From contig RFSU01000076.1 of assembly GCA_009923795.1 (NCBI GenBank), positions 1 through 10,049 on the forward strand: a stretch of 10,049 bases of DNA. The letters are read 5' to 3'. The position numbers and the translations under genes were made by a program. Of this stretch, positions 1 to 7,634 are shown piece after piece. A model generated the notes under the pieces. It did not search any database. It was not told the DNA's origin and saw nothing but the letters and a program-made list of their open reading frames with translations. Each line of letters opens with the position of its first letter. Positions within the stretch are counted from its first letter, which is position 1. The stretch is from Sphingomonadaceae bacterium. GTDB taxonomy: Bacteria > Pseudomonadota > Alphaproteobacteria > Sphingomonadales > Sphingomonadaceae.

Positions 1-1
1 T

Positions 2-184
2 GCGCGCGAATTTGTCTATGCCGATGGGCTTGACCTGGCGTCGGATAAAGCCGCCACCCGGATCGGCATTTCCTGCCGCCTATGCGCCCGCCCCGATTGC
101 GATCAACGCGCCTTCCCGCCATCTGATCGCGACATATTGGTCGATCCGGACCGGCGGGATGTGGTGCCCTATCGCCTCGCCTAA
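2..184 (+). CDS. C-terminal end of an XRE-family (short-chain acyl type) transcriptional regulator, partial
   Basis: Only the last 60 codons are present; the gene enters from the left edge and stops with TAA at 182-184. The fragment carries the pattern GISCRLCARPDC followed by QRAFPP, that is Cys-x2-Cys-x4-Cys then a conserved QRAFPP. I recognise this as the C-terminal signature of the regulator family with an N-terminal XRE helix-turn-helix, a central ImmA/IrrE-like domain and a C-terminal DUF2083-type domain (short-chain fatty acyl / RamB-like regulators of propionate and acetate metabolism). The helix-turn-helix itself lies outside the window, so the DNA-binding claim rests on family knowledge. 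The gene converges on gor with 16 bases between the two stop codons. I see no convincing terminator in the gap. The target operon cannot be told from here. Confidence 0.75.
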   Translation, partial: AREFVYADGLDLASDKAATRIGISCRLCARPDCDQRAFPPSDRDILVDPDRRDVVPYRLA

Positions 185-200
185 TTCGCGATCTGCCCGA

Positions 201-1547
201 TCACTTCATCAGCACCAATTCTTCGGCCATGCTGGGGTGCAGGGCAATCGTATCGTCAAAGTCTTGCTTCGTGAGGCCCGCTTTAACTGCAATGGCCGCT
301 GCCTGAAGCACTTCAGAAGAATCCGGCCCGATCAGATGAAGGCCAACAACCCGCTCTTCGGGTCCAGCGGTCACCATCTTATACAGCCCCCGCTCCATCC
401 GGCCGGAAACAACATTCTTCATCGGACGGAAATCGCTTCGGTAAATTTTGACCGCACTGCCATATTCCGCCCGTGCTTCCTCTTCCGTCAAGCCAACTGC
501 CGCAATTGGGGGGCTTGAAAACACAGCCATTGGGATGGCGCTATAGTCGATGGTGCGCGGCTTATTGCCAAAGACGCTATCGGCAAAGGCATGGCCTTCG
601 CGAATGGCAATGGGGGTGAGCTGAACGCGGTTGGTGACATCCCCAACGGCATAGATGCTGGGGACCGAGCTTTGGTTATACGCGTTGACCCTGATCGCGC
701 CCTGCGCATCTATCTCGACACCGGCCACCTCTAACCCAAGACCAACTGTTTTCGGGGTGCGGCCAACGGCCCACAGCACCATGTCCGTTTCAATTGCGTC
801 TAAACCGCTGCCTTCGACCAACAAGCTGCCATCCGCTTGTTTGGAAACGCCGCTCAGGGGAAAGTTAAACCGCACATCAATGCCTTTGGCACTGCTCATG
901 GTCACCAGACGGTCGACAAGTTCATTATCATAGCCACGTAGCATTCTGTCTCCGCGCGTCACCAGCGTCACCTCAACGCCAAAGGCCTGAAGGATGCCGG
1001 CAAATTCATTGGCTATATAACCAGCGCCCACAATCACGGCCCGCTTTGGGAGGTTCTCCAGATGGAAAATCTCATTTGAGCTAATCCCAAGTTCCGCGCC
1101 GGGAATATTGGGCAATGTCGGCCAAGCACCAACGGCGATCAAAATGACCTTTGCCGTCACGTCTTGCCCGCTGGCCAGTCGGACGGTGTTTGGTCCCGCA
1201 ATGGCCGCACGTTCCGCAAAAATGGTGGCGTTGTTGGAATTTAGTGTCTGGGTGTAGAGCCCTTCCAATCGCGTGACGTCATCCTGCACAATGTCCCGCA
1301 ACCGGGGCCAATTGAACGACGCACCCTCTATGTCCCAGCCAAAGCGTGCTGCCTCATGCAGATCTTCGGCAAAATGGGCGCCGTAAACGAGCATCTTTTT
1401 GGGGACACAGCCGCGGATGACACAGGTTCCGCCAACCCGATACTCTTCAGCAACAGCTACTCGCGCACCATGTTGGGCAGCTACACGCGCCGCGCGTAAA
1501 CCTCCAGAGCCTGCCCCGATGATAAAAAGGTCAAAATCAAAAGTCAT
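201..1547 (-). CDS. gor: Glutathione-disulfide reductase
   Basis: This cytoplasmic FAD flavoenzyme reduces oxidised glutathione with NADPH. The 448-residue product is the usual length. An N-terminal FAD dinucleotide fold (GAGSGG, residues 11-16) is followed by the redox-active disulfide in GGTCVIRGCVPKK (Cys42, Cys47). The NADPH-binding fold GAGYIANEFAG starts at residue 174, and Arg198 and Arg204 sit where the 2'-phosphate of NADPH is gripped, which argues for NADPH rather than NADH. A second FAD motif (YAVGDV, 299-304) follows. The C-terminal dimer-interface motif is HPSMAEE, with proton-relay His437 and Glu442. HPS rather than the commoner HPT is the only small deviation. It lies 30 bases downstream of pgi on the same strand, so the two are probably co-transcribed. 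An AGG about 11-13 bases before ATG is a modest ribosome binding site. Lipoamide dehydrogenase and mercuric reductase are less likely given the CVIRGC motif and the Arg pair. Confidence 0.95.
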   Translation of the reverse strand: MTFDFDLFIIGAGSGGLRAARVAAQHGARVAVAEEYRVGGTCVIRGCVPKKMLVYGAHFAEDLHEAARFGWDIEGASFNWPRLRDIVQDDVTRLEGLYTQTLNSNNATIFAERAAIAGPNTVRLASGQDVTAKVILIAVGAWPTLPNIPGAELGISSNEIFHLENLPKRAVIVGAGYIANEFAGILQAFGVEVTLVTRGDRMLRGYDNELVDRLVTMSSAKGIDVRFNFPLSGVSKQADGSLLVEGSGLDAIETDMVLWAVGRTPKTVGLGLEVAGVEIDAQGAIRVNAYNQSSVPSIYAVGDVTNRVQLTPIAIREGHAFADSVFGNKPRTIDYSAIPMAVFSSPPIAAVGLTEEEARAEYGSAVKIYRSDFRPMKNVVSGRMERGLYKMVTAGPEERVVGLHLIGPDSSEVLQAAAIAVKAGLTKQDFDDTIALHPSMAEELVLMK

Positions 1548-1577
1548 CTTATCTGCCTGTTAGAGAATATGCAGGGG

Positions 1578-3077
1578 TTAGGACATGGCCCGATTGATCA
1601 GAGCCTGTGTTGAGGGGTCAAAACGCTGTCCTCCAGCCTCAATGGATTTGGCCATTTCCTTTCCCAGTTCCACACCAAATTGGTCAAAAGGGTTTATGCC
1701 AAGCAAGACGGCATTGGCGAATGTCCGGTGCTCATAAAAGGCAATCAGCGCGCCCAATGATCTCGGATCAACCTCATCGAGCAAGATGGTCGTGGACGGC
1801 CGATCCCCAGAGTAAGCGCGAGCGTTATCCTCATGCACCCTGCCAGCCATAAGAGCGGCCCCCTGCGCAAAACAGTTACCGAGCAATTGGCGGTGATGCG
1901 CCTCATCAAAATCATGCCCCGGCTCAATTGCGGCCAGAAACTCCACGGGCACTAGACGGGTTCCCTGATGTAGCAACTGAAAAACCGCATGCTGCGCATC
2001 GGTGCCGACACCTCCCCATGTTATTGCGGCACTTTCCGCGCCGAGATGGGTTCCGTCCAAGGTTACACTCTTGCCATTGGATTCCATTTCCAACTGCTGA
2101 AGATAGGATGGCAAGAGCCGAAGCCGCTCATCATAGGCAAAAACAGCGCGTGTCTGCGCCTTGCGCGCCAGCGAATAATATTGATCGACAAAAGCCGCGA
2201 GCACAGGAGCATTGCGATCCAGCGGGGTCAAACGGAAATGCCGGTCCATTTCTGCAGCCCCTTCCAGCAAATCTTCAAAAGCCGTCCAGCCAAGCGCCAA
2301 TGCTGCTGGAAATCCGATGCTCGACCAAAGAGAATAACGACCACCAACGCTTTCAGAAAAAGGCAAAATCCGCGTTTCGTCCACACCCCAATCCAAGGCC
2401 GCTTGCGGGTTCGCCGTCAGCGCGATGACCTGAGCAATGGCATCCTCAACACCCGCCTCCGTCATCCACTGCAGCGCGCTTTCCGCATTGAGCAAGGTCT
2501 CTGTGGTGGAGAATGTCTTGGAGGCAATGACCAACAGCGTCTTATGCGGGTCAAAGCCTGCAATCGCTTCCTTCAACGCACTTCCATCAACATTTGAGAC
2601 AATGGCGACATCATAGCGACCGGCATCCCGCCCCAATGCATCCACGAGTAAATCCGGGCCAAGCGCAGATCCGCCAATACCAATATGCAGAATATGACGA
2701 ATCTCGCCCAAGGCGCCCGCTTCAATCACCTCGATGAGTGCACGCATCCGATTATGAAGCTGCTTTGCAATGCCAACGGACTCGGCCGTTCCCTCCCCGC
2801 GTTCAGCGCAATGTTCGGCTGCTCGGTTTTCTGTCGGGTTGGCGATAAGCCCGCCAAATAAATCACCCCGCCTTTGCTCCAGCCCTATTTGGAGGATTGC
2901 GGCAGAGAAGTGAGCGACCAAATCTGGCGTCAAATGCGTTTTCGAAAAATCGAAATAAAGCCCCGGAAATTCAACAGTCAGCGCCGCCAAACGATCCTTA
3001 TCCGCTTCAAACAGATCGACCAACCGGTCGGCCGTCACGTCATCAAGGAAGGAAAGAGGCATGCGAACGTCGGCCAT
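1578..3077 (-). CDS. pgi: Glucose-6-phosphate isomerase
   Basis: Cytoplasmic enzyme interconverting glucose 6-phosphate and fructose 6-phosphate, here probably feeding Entner-Doudoroff/pentose-phosphate and gluconeogenic flow. Family motifs appear in order: NPTENRAAEH (80-89), IGIGGSALGP (132-141), the phosphate-binding SKTFSTTET (186-194), GGRYSLWSSIG (245-255), MESNGK with catalytic Glu332, GTDAQHAVFQLLHQG with His363, and a C-terminal GINPFDQFGVELGK ending in catalytic Lys473. All residues expected for ring opening and isomerisation are present. At 499 residues it is shorter than the roughly 550-residue enterobacterial form, as is common in alphaproteobacteria. The ATG at 3077 is preceded by GGAG with a five-base spacer, a good ribosome binding site that fixes the start. 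It is divergent from lepB across a 63-base gap and is followed by gor, giving a pgi-gor unit. Confidence 0.96.
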   Translation of the reverse strand: MADVRMPLSFLDDVTADRLVDLFEADKDRLAALTVEFPGLYFDFSKTHLTPDLVAHFSAAILQIGLEQRRGDLFGGLIANPTENRAAEHCAERGEGTAESVGIAKQLHNRMRALIEVIEAGALGEIRHILHIGIGGSALGPDLLVDALGRDAGRYDVAIVSNVDGSALKEAIAGFDPHKTLLVIASKTFSTTETLLNAESALQWMTEAGVEDAIAQVIALTANPQAALDWGVDETRILPFSESVGGRYSLWSSIGFPAALALGWTAFEDLLEGAAEMDRHFRLTPLDRNAPVLAAFVDQYYSLARKAQTRAVFAYDERLRLLPSYLQQLEMESNGKSVTLDGTHLGAESAAITWGGVGTDAQHAVFQLLHQGTRLVPVEFLAAIEPGHDFDEAHHRQLLGNCFAQGAALMAGRVHEDNARAYSGDRPSTTILLDEVDPRSLGALIAFYEHRTFANAVLLGINPFDQFGVELGKEMAKSIEAGGQRFDPSTQALINRAMS

Positions 3078-3140
3078 GAGAACTCCGGTTTACAAAGTCG
3101 CCTGCTTGACGGTTGCCCATCACCAACGCAGAGCGGAAAG

Positions 3141-3980
3141 ATGAGCGATACACAGAACAAAGCGAACCGGGAAGATGGCAGTCCCGCCAAATCCTCCAGC
3201 GCATCTGAAACACGCGATTTCCTTGTCTTTCTTGCGAAGCTCGCGGTATTTGTCTTCATCCTGCGCAGCTTCATTATCGCGCCGTTTAACATTCCGTCGG
3301 AATCGATGCTGCCGCGCCTTTTGGTCGGGGATTATCTCGTCGTGTCAAAATGGCCCTATGGATATTCGCGCAATTCCTTGCCCTTTTCCATACCAATTAT
3401 CCCCGGCCGCATCTTTGCCAGTGCGCCAGAACCGGGCGATGTCGCCGTGTTTAAGGCCCTGCCGGAAGATCGCGTTGATTACATCAAGCGCGTCATTGGC
3501 CTGCCCGGAGATCGCATCCAAATGCGCAATGGCCAGATTTTTCTGAACGGGCGAGCGGTCCCCAAAATGCGCGTGGCCGACATGATTTTGCCCGTCTCCC
3601 CAAACAGCCGATGCTTTGCAGCCGAGTTTGAACGGCAAGACCCAAATGGCACCCGCAGCTGCCACTACCCGCGTTATCAGGAAACCTTGCCCAATGGCCG
3701 CAGCTATTATGTGCTCGACCTTATGGACGGTGCCGCTGACTGGACGCAGGTTTACACGGTTCCGCCGGGCCATGTGTTCATGATGGGCGATAATCGCGAC
3801 AATAGTTTGGACAGCCGTTTTCCGGCGGAGCCGGGTGGCGGCATCGGCTATGTGCCGCAGGTCAATCTCGTTGGAAGAGCAGAGTTCAATTTCTTCTCCA
3901 CCGATGGGTCGGCCAATTGGCTCCTCCCCTGGACTTGGATCACTGCCGCCAGATGGTCCCGGCTTGGGGATGGGTTCTGA
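3141..3980 (+). CDS. lepB: Signal peptidase I
   Basis: Inner-membrane serine protease that removes signal peptides from secreted proteins at the outer face of the membrane. The 279-residue product has a polar cytoplasmic N-terminus (1-25), one membrane anchor (about 27-46, FLVFLAKLAVFVFILRSFII) and a periplasmic catalytic domain. IPSESM carries the nucleophile Ser55, and DYIKRVIGLPGD carries the general base Lys116, forming the Ser/Lys dyad. The C-terminal box GDNRDNSLDSR (216-226) is intact. The open frame extends upstream antisense to pgi, but the start at 3141 gives the expected short N-terminus before the anchor and is preceded by GGAAAG. That site is closer to the ATG than usual. The stop overlaps the rnc start as TGATG, and the conserved lepB-rnc-era order supports an operon linking secretion with RNA processing and ribosome maturation. 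Confidence 0.95.
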   Translation: MSDTQNKANREDGSPAKSSSASETRDFLVFLAKLAVFVFILRSFIIAPFNIPSESMLPRLLVGDYLVVSKWPYGYSRNSLPFSIPIIPGRIFASAPEPGDVAVFKALPEDRVDYIKRVIGLPGDRIQMRNGQIFLNGRAVPKMRVADMILPVSPNSRCFAAEFERQDPNGTRSCHYPRYQETLPNGRSYYVLDLMDGAADWTQVYTVPPGHVFMMGDNRDNSLDSRFPAEPGGGIGYVPQVNLVGRAEFNFFSTDGSANWLLPWTWITAARWSRLGDGF

Positions 3981-4645
3981 TGGCCTTGTCGAGCTGGATT
4001 AAAGAGGTTTTCGGCGTCACTCCAAAGGATGAAGCCTTATATGCGCGCGCCCTGACGCATGGCAGCCATGGCAGTGAAACCTATGAACGGCTCGAATTTC
4101 TAGGCGATCGGGTGCTGGGCCTTGTCGTTGCAGATTGGATTTACGCCCGCTTTCCAAAGGATGATGAAGGCAAATTATCCCATCGCTTTAACAATCTCGT
4201 TTCGGGCGAAGCCTGCGCAGAGATTGGCCGTACCATCGGCGTTTCATCCCGCTTGCGCCTTGGCAAACAAGCGCGCGATGATGGCGCGCATGACAGCGAC
4301 AATGTGCTGGGTGATGTTGTCGAAGCGTTAATTGGCGCCGTGTTTCTAGAGCACGGCCTAGAGGCCGCCCGCAGCTTTATCCAGAGCCATTGGGAAGTTC
4401 TGATGGATGTGCAACGCTCCCCGCGTCGCCACCCGAAATCTGAATTGCAGGAATGGGCCGCCGCGCATAACCGCCGGCCGCCCGTTTATGATATTGTGGA
4501 ACGCTCTGGCCCGCATCATGCGCCCAAATTCTCTGTGAAGGTGTCAATGGGCACGGCGGGTGAAGCGATAGCTCAGGGCAAATCAAAGCAGGAAGCGGAA
4601 ACGCTTGCAGCGTCCGTACTTCTTGAAAGGCTTACTCAAAAATGA
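3980..4645 (+). CDS. rnc: Ribonuclease III
   Basis: Mg2+-dependent endonuclease that cleaves double-stranded RNA, processing the rRNA precursor and some mRNAs; it acts as a dimer in the cytoplasm. The 221-residue product has the RNase III signature ERLEFLGDRVLGLV (36-49) with metal ligands Glu39 and Asp43, and the second acidic pair Asp112/Glu115 in GDVVEALIG. The C-terminal double-stranded RNA-binding domain (about 151-217) begins with HPKSELQEWA and ends with GKSKQEAETLAA, its usual helix 2. I chose the ATG at 3980 because it overlaps the lepB stop by one base (TGATG). The frame is open further upstream, but that part would run back through lepB and has no family resemblance. The stop overlaps the era start as ATGA, so rnc and era are translationally coupled. 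Confidence 0.96.
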   Translation: MALSSWIKEVFGVTPKDEALYARALTHGSHGSETYERLEFLGDRVLGLVVADWIYARFPKDDEGKLSHRFNNLVSGEACAEIGRTIGVSSRLRLGKQARDDGAHDSDNVLGDVVEALIGAVFLEHGLEAARSFIQSHWEVLMDVQRSPRRHPKSELQEWAAAHNRRPPVYDIVERSGPHHAPKFSVKVSMGTAGEAIAQGKSKQEAETLAASVLLERLTQK

Positions 4646-5535
4646 CGCAAAAATGTGGGCTTGTCGCCGTTGTGGGCGCGCCCAATGCGGGCAAATCAAC
4701 GCTTGTGAATGCGCTCGTCGGCCAAAAGGTCGCGATTGTCAGTCCCAAGGCTCAGACCACGCGGACGCGCCTAATGGGCATTGCTCTTCACGGCGATACA
4801 CAAATGATGTTGGTCGATACACCGGGTATTTTTGAACCGCATCGCCGCCTTGACCGCGCCATGGTTCAGGCGGCCTGGGGCGGCGCGCAGGATGCCGATG
4901 TTATCCTTCTGGTCATTGATTCCAAAGCAGGCCTTGGTCCCAAGGTGGAACGGATTGTCGAAGGGCTGAAGAACCGTCCCGAGCCGAAAATGTTGATCCT
5001 GAACAAGGTCGATATTGCCGCAAAGGACAAGCTCCTCATTCACGCCGACCGGCTGACCAATGTTCTCGATTTTGCCGAAGTCCTCATGGTCAGTGCAGAG
5101 ACGGGCGATGGGCTGGCGCATCTTAAAGATGTCATCGCCGGCCATTTGCCCGAAGGGCCTTGGCACTTCCCGGCGGATCAGATCAGCGACGCCACTGACC
5201 GAGTGAGCACTTCCGAAATCACGCGGGAGCAGCTCTATCTCCAGCTTCATGCTGAACTGCCCTATGCCACCGCCATTGAGACGGAAAAATATCAGGAGCG
5301 CGACGACGGGTCTGTCGAAATCCATCAGCAGATTAAGGTGGAGCGCCCCAGCCAAAGGGCGATCATCCTTGGTAAGGGTGGCTCCCGCCTCAAGGAGATC
5401 GGCTCGGCCGCGCGCGCCGAAATCTCAAAATTTTTGGGCTGCCGCGTGCATCTCTATTTGCATGTGAAGGTCGATCCCAAATGGGATGAAGATCCCGGGC
5501 TGTATCGCGACATCGGTCTTGATTGGGTTGAGTAG
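4642..5535 (+). CDS. era: GTPase Era, 30S ribosome assembly factor
   Basis: Membrane-associated GTPase that binds near the 3' end of 16S rRNA and couples 30S maturation to growth. The 297-residue product has all five G motifs: G1 GAPNAGKST (12-20), G2 in QTTRTR (38-43), G3 DTPG (59-62), G4 NKVD (121-124) and G5 SAETG (151-155). The C-terminal KH RNA-binding domain contains VERPSQRAIILGKGGSRLKE, with the GKGG loop at 244-247. Length and domain order are standard. The start overlaps the rnc stop (ATGA), with GAAAGG a little over ten bases upstream. RNase III and Era act on the same rRNA, so the coupling makes functional sense. The stop is nine bases from the stop of the converging mntP gene. 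Confidence 0.97.
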   Translation: MTQKCGLVAVVGAPNAGKSTLVNALVGQKVAIVSPKAQTTRTRLMGIALHGDTQMMLVDTPGIFEPHRRLDRAMVQAAWGGAQDADVILLVIDSKAGLGPKVERIVEGLKNRPEPKMLILNKVDIAAKDKLLIHADRLTNVLDFAEVLMVSAETGDGLAHLKDVIAGHLPEGPWHFPADQISDATDRVSTSEITREQLYLQLHAELPYATAIETEKYQERDDGSVEIHQQIKVERPSQRAIILGKGGSRLKEIGSAARAEISKFLGCRVHLYLHVKVDPKWDEDPGLYRDIGLDWVE

Positions 5536-5544
5536 CGCTAACCT

Positions 5545-6096
5545 TTAGCCGGTCAGATGGGTGAAAAGGATCCGGCATCCAATGAGGATGAGGACAAGAC
5601 CACCCGCAATTTCCGCCTTCGTGCCAAAGGACAGGCCGAGCCGCGCGCCAAAGGCGGCCCCGGCCCCACTGAGCAAGGCTGTAATGCCTGCAATAGAGAG
5701 GCAGGACAGCCAAATAGGGGCTGCAAGAGCAGGCAGAGTTAAACCGGCGGCTGCGGCATCAAGGCTGGTTGCAAGGGCGGCAACCATGAGGCCTGCAATT
5801 GACCGCGTTTCGAACGCGGCTTCTTCTTGAGATCCATCAAGTCCAGCCCGCACCATCTTCACGCCCAGAAAGCCGAGCAGGCCAAAGGCAATCCAATGAT
5901 CAAAGCGGGTGAACCAATCCCCCGCGATGACACTCAGTCCATAGCCCAAGAGCGGCATGACGCCCTGTGCAACGCCAAAAGCCACAGCCAGCCGCAGAAC
6001 GGGCTGCGGTGCGCTGCGCGCCGCAACACCCGCCGCAATGGCGACAGCAAAGGCATCGGCGGCCAAACCGAACGAGAGGAATAGCACGTCAATCAC
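5545..6096 (-). CDS. mntP: Manganese efflux pump, MntP family
   Basis: Small inner-membrane protein of the MntP (DUF204/YebN) family, known to export Mn2+. From the GTG at 6096 it has 183 residues with about six hydrophobic segments (roughly 3-24, 35-57, 67-87, 99-120, 126-149, 160-180). The two family aspartates needed for transport are visible inside membrane segments: Asp14 in LAADAFAVAI and Asp113 in SLDAAAAG. The two halves resemble each other, as is usual in this family. I prefer GTG at 6096 because it overlaps the cobB stop as GTGA and has GGAGGGG eight bases upstream (6111-6105). A TTG at 6117 would add seven residues that fit poorly. No yybP-ykoY manganese riboswitch can precede it, since it starts inside cobB; it must ride on the cobB transcript or an internal promoter. 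Substrate assignment is by family. Confidence 0.85.
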   Translation of the reverse strand: MIDVLFLSFGLAADAFAVAIAAGVAARSAPQPVLRLAVAFGVAQGVMPLLGYGLSVIAGDWFTRFDHWIAFGLLGFLGVKMVRAGLDGSQEEAAFETRSIAGLMVAALATSLDAAAAGLTLPALAAPIWLSCLSIAGITALLSGAGAAFGARLGLSFGTKAEIAGGLVLILIGCRILFTHLTG

Positions 6097-6791
6097 GCAA
6101 CAAGCCCCTCCACCCAAGCAGGAACAAGCTCCGTTGCGCGGCCCAGACGGGTTTCATGAAACAGGATGCTCCCCTGAGACGGATCAAGGTTCAGCTCCAA
6201 AGTATAGGCGCCATAATGCCTGGTGGTTCGCACATAGCCTGCGGCGGGATAGACCGCGCCGGATGTGCCAATCGACACAAATAAATCGCATTGCCGCAGC
6301 GCCGTCTCAATTTCATCCATGCGATAGGGCATTTCGCCAAACCAAACGATGTCCGGGCGCAGTGCCGCCGCCCCACAGGACGGGCAAGGTGGCCGATGTT
6401 TTAAGGCGTCCCGCCAGGTCGTGCGCGCATCACAGGCCATGCACCAGGCGGACAAATGCTCCCCATGCATATGGATCAAGCGGGTGGCCCCTGCCCGTTC
6501 ATGCAGGTCATCAACATTTTGCGTTATAATGAGGAGATTGCCCGACCAATCACGGTCCAACTTCGCCAGCGCCACATGCGCGGCATTGGGCTGGGCTTTT
6601 TGAATATTCTCTCGCCGCATATCGTAGAAGTTTAAAACAAGGTCTGGATCTCGGGCAAAAGCCTCTGGCGTGGCAACATCCTCAATGCGGTGTTGTTCCC
6701 ACAGGCCACCTTCGCTGCGGAAGGTGTCTATGCCACTTTCCGCGCTAATGCCCGCGCCCGTAAGAATGACAATATTGCGAATATCCTGCAT
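6093..6791 (-). CDS. cobB: NAD-dependent protein deacylase, Sir2 class III (CobB)
   Basis: Sirtuin that removes acyl groups from lysine using NAD+. The 232-residue product has the NAD-binding GAGISAESGI (12-21) and TFR/GLWE, then TQNVDDLHERAG (90-101) and HMHG with catalytic His109. A four-cysteine zinc module follows (Cys117, Cys120, Cys136, Cys139), then the IVWFGE loop (148-153). Tyr56 and Arg59 in NFYDMRR form the YxxR pocket that in class III sirtuins (CobB, SIRT5) recognises succinyl and malonyl lysine, so deacetylase and desuccinylase activity are both plausible. I chose ATG at 6791 (MQDIRNIVILTG) because family members begin close to the nucleotide fold and AGG lies upstream. An in-frame ATG at 6836 would add 15 residues and has no ribosome binding site. 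The gene is divergent from dapB and coupled to mntP downstream. Confidence 0.93.
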   Translation of the reverse strand: MQDIRNIVILTGAGISAESGIDTFRSEGGLWEQHRIEDVATPEAFARDPDLVLNFYDMRRENIQKAQPNAAHVALAKLDRDWSGNLLIITQNVDDLHERAGATRLIHMHGEHLSAWCMACDARTTWRDALKHRPPCPSCGAAALRPDIVWFGEMPYRMDEIETALRQCDLFVSIGTSGAVYPAAGYVRTTRHYGAYTLELNLDPSQGSILFHETRLGRATELVPAWVEGLVA

Positions 6792-6842
6792 CCCAGTGCC
6801 TATGCGGCGAAAGGCGCGATGCAGCAAGCCACCCATCGGCGC

Positions 6843-6872
6843 TTGTCGGCCCCTAGGCTTTGCCTCTATGAT
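6843..6872 (+). promoter_or_regulatory. Candidate sigma70-type promoter for dapB-nth
   Basis: TTGTCG (6843-6848) and TATGAT (6867-6872) are separated by 18 bases inside the 108-base gap between divergent cobB and dapB. Transcription would begin near 6879, leaving a leader of about 20 bases that contains the AAGGG ribosome binding site of dapB. It is inferred from consensus resemblance only. Confidence 0.45.
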
Positions 6873-6899
6873 CCTTCGAGGTCGGACAAGGGTATGTTT

Positions 6900-7628
6900 A
6901 TGACGGGCATCGCAATCATCGGAAAGCTAGGGCGCATGGGTCAGGCAATTATTGCCGAAGCGGACGCGGCGGGCCTTTCCATCGCCGGCGGAATTGATGC
7001 GGGGGAAGATCCCGCCCCGCTTGCCCGTGATGCGGGTGTTCTCATTGATTTTTCTTCACCTGAGGCCTTGCTTGCCAATCTTGGCGCAGCTGTTGCGGCG
7101 GGCACACCCATTCTCATTGGCACGACAGGTCTGACGGAGGATCATCATCGCGCCATTGATGACGCCGCCAACCACGTCGCTGTGCTGCAAACTGGTAATA
7201 CCTCGCTCGGCGTCACATTGCTTGCGCGTCTCGTGCGAGAGGCAACGGCGCGATTGGGCACCGATTGGGACATTGAAATTGTCGAAATGCACCACCGGAT
7301 GAAGGTGGACGCCCCGTCTGGAACAGCTCTTTTGCTGGGCGAAGCGGCAGCACAGGGCCGCAATATCCGTCTGGCCGATCACAGCGAACGGGGCCGCGAT
7401 GGCCATACGGGCGCGCGCACTAAGGGGGCGATTGGCTTTGCCTCCCTGCGTGGCGGAAGTGTTGCTGGGGATCATAGTGTTATTCTGGCGACAGATGATG
7501 AGCGTATTGAACTCACCCATCGCGCTGAAAACCGCACCATCTTTGCCCGTGGCGCGCTGAAGGCCGCGACATGGCTGATGCGCCAACCTGCGGGCCGTTA
7601 CACGATGGATCAGGTTTTGGGTCTCTAA
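6900..7628 (+). CDS. dapB: 4-hydroxy-tetrahydrodipicolinate reductase
   Basis: Cytoplasmic NAD(P)H-dependent enzyme of the diaminopimelate/lysine pathway that reduces the hydroxylated tetrahydrodipicolinate made by DapA, supplying lysine and the peptidoglycan cross-linking residue. The 242-residue product opens with the nucleotide-binding GKLGRMG (9-15, matching GxxGRMG). It then shows GTTG (74-77) and the active-site block EMHHRMKVDAPSGTAL (129-144), with His131/His132 and Lys135 as proton donor and substrate ligand. I chose ATG at 6900 because AAGGG lies seven bases upstream; the in-frame ATG at 6894 would sit only one base after that site. The open frame further upstream overlaps the cobB start region and has no family similarity. 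nth follows after six bases, so the two are probably one transcript. Confidence 0.95.
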   Translation: MTGIAIIGKLGRMGQAIIAEADAAGLSIAGGIDAGEDPAPLARDAGVLIDFSSPEALLANLGAAVAAGTPILIGTTGLTEDHHRAIDDAANHVAVLQTGNTSLGVTLLARLVREATARLGTDWDIEIVEMHHRMKVDAPSGTALLLGEAAAQGRNIRLADHSERGRDGHTGARTKGAIGFASLRGGSVAGDHSVILATDDERIELTHRAENRTIFARGALKAATWLMRQPAGRYTMDQVLGL

Positions 7629-7634
7629 CGGGCG

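Noticed and set aside
12..518. 168-codon open frame on the plus strand at the left edge
   Set aside because: It runs out of frame with the regulator tail and antisense to gor, starts inside other coding sequence and resembles no family; a shadow frame.
1989..2597. 202-codon plus-strand frame inside pgi
   Set aside because: It is fully antisense to a motif-complete pgi, has no ribosome binding site and no recognisable domain.
3106..3130. TTGACG as a -35 box for lepB
   Set aside because: No -10 hexamer at a suitable distance, and transcription would start almost at the ATG.
4771..5355. 194-codon minus-strand frame inside era
   Set aside because: Antisense to the G domains of Era; the open frame follows from codon bias on the other strand.
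5537..5549. GCTAA-CCT-TTAGC hairpin between the era and mntP stops
   Set aside because: The stem is only five pairs with a three-base loop and no T-run on either side; too weak to call a bidirectional terminator.
5957..6529. 190-codon plus-strand frame across the mntP-cobB junction
   Set aside because: Proline/arginine-rich composition typical of antisense frames, and both overlapped genes have intact motifs.
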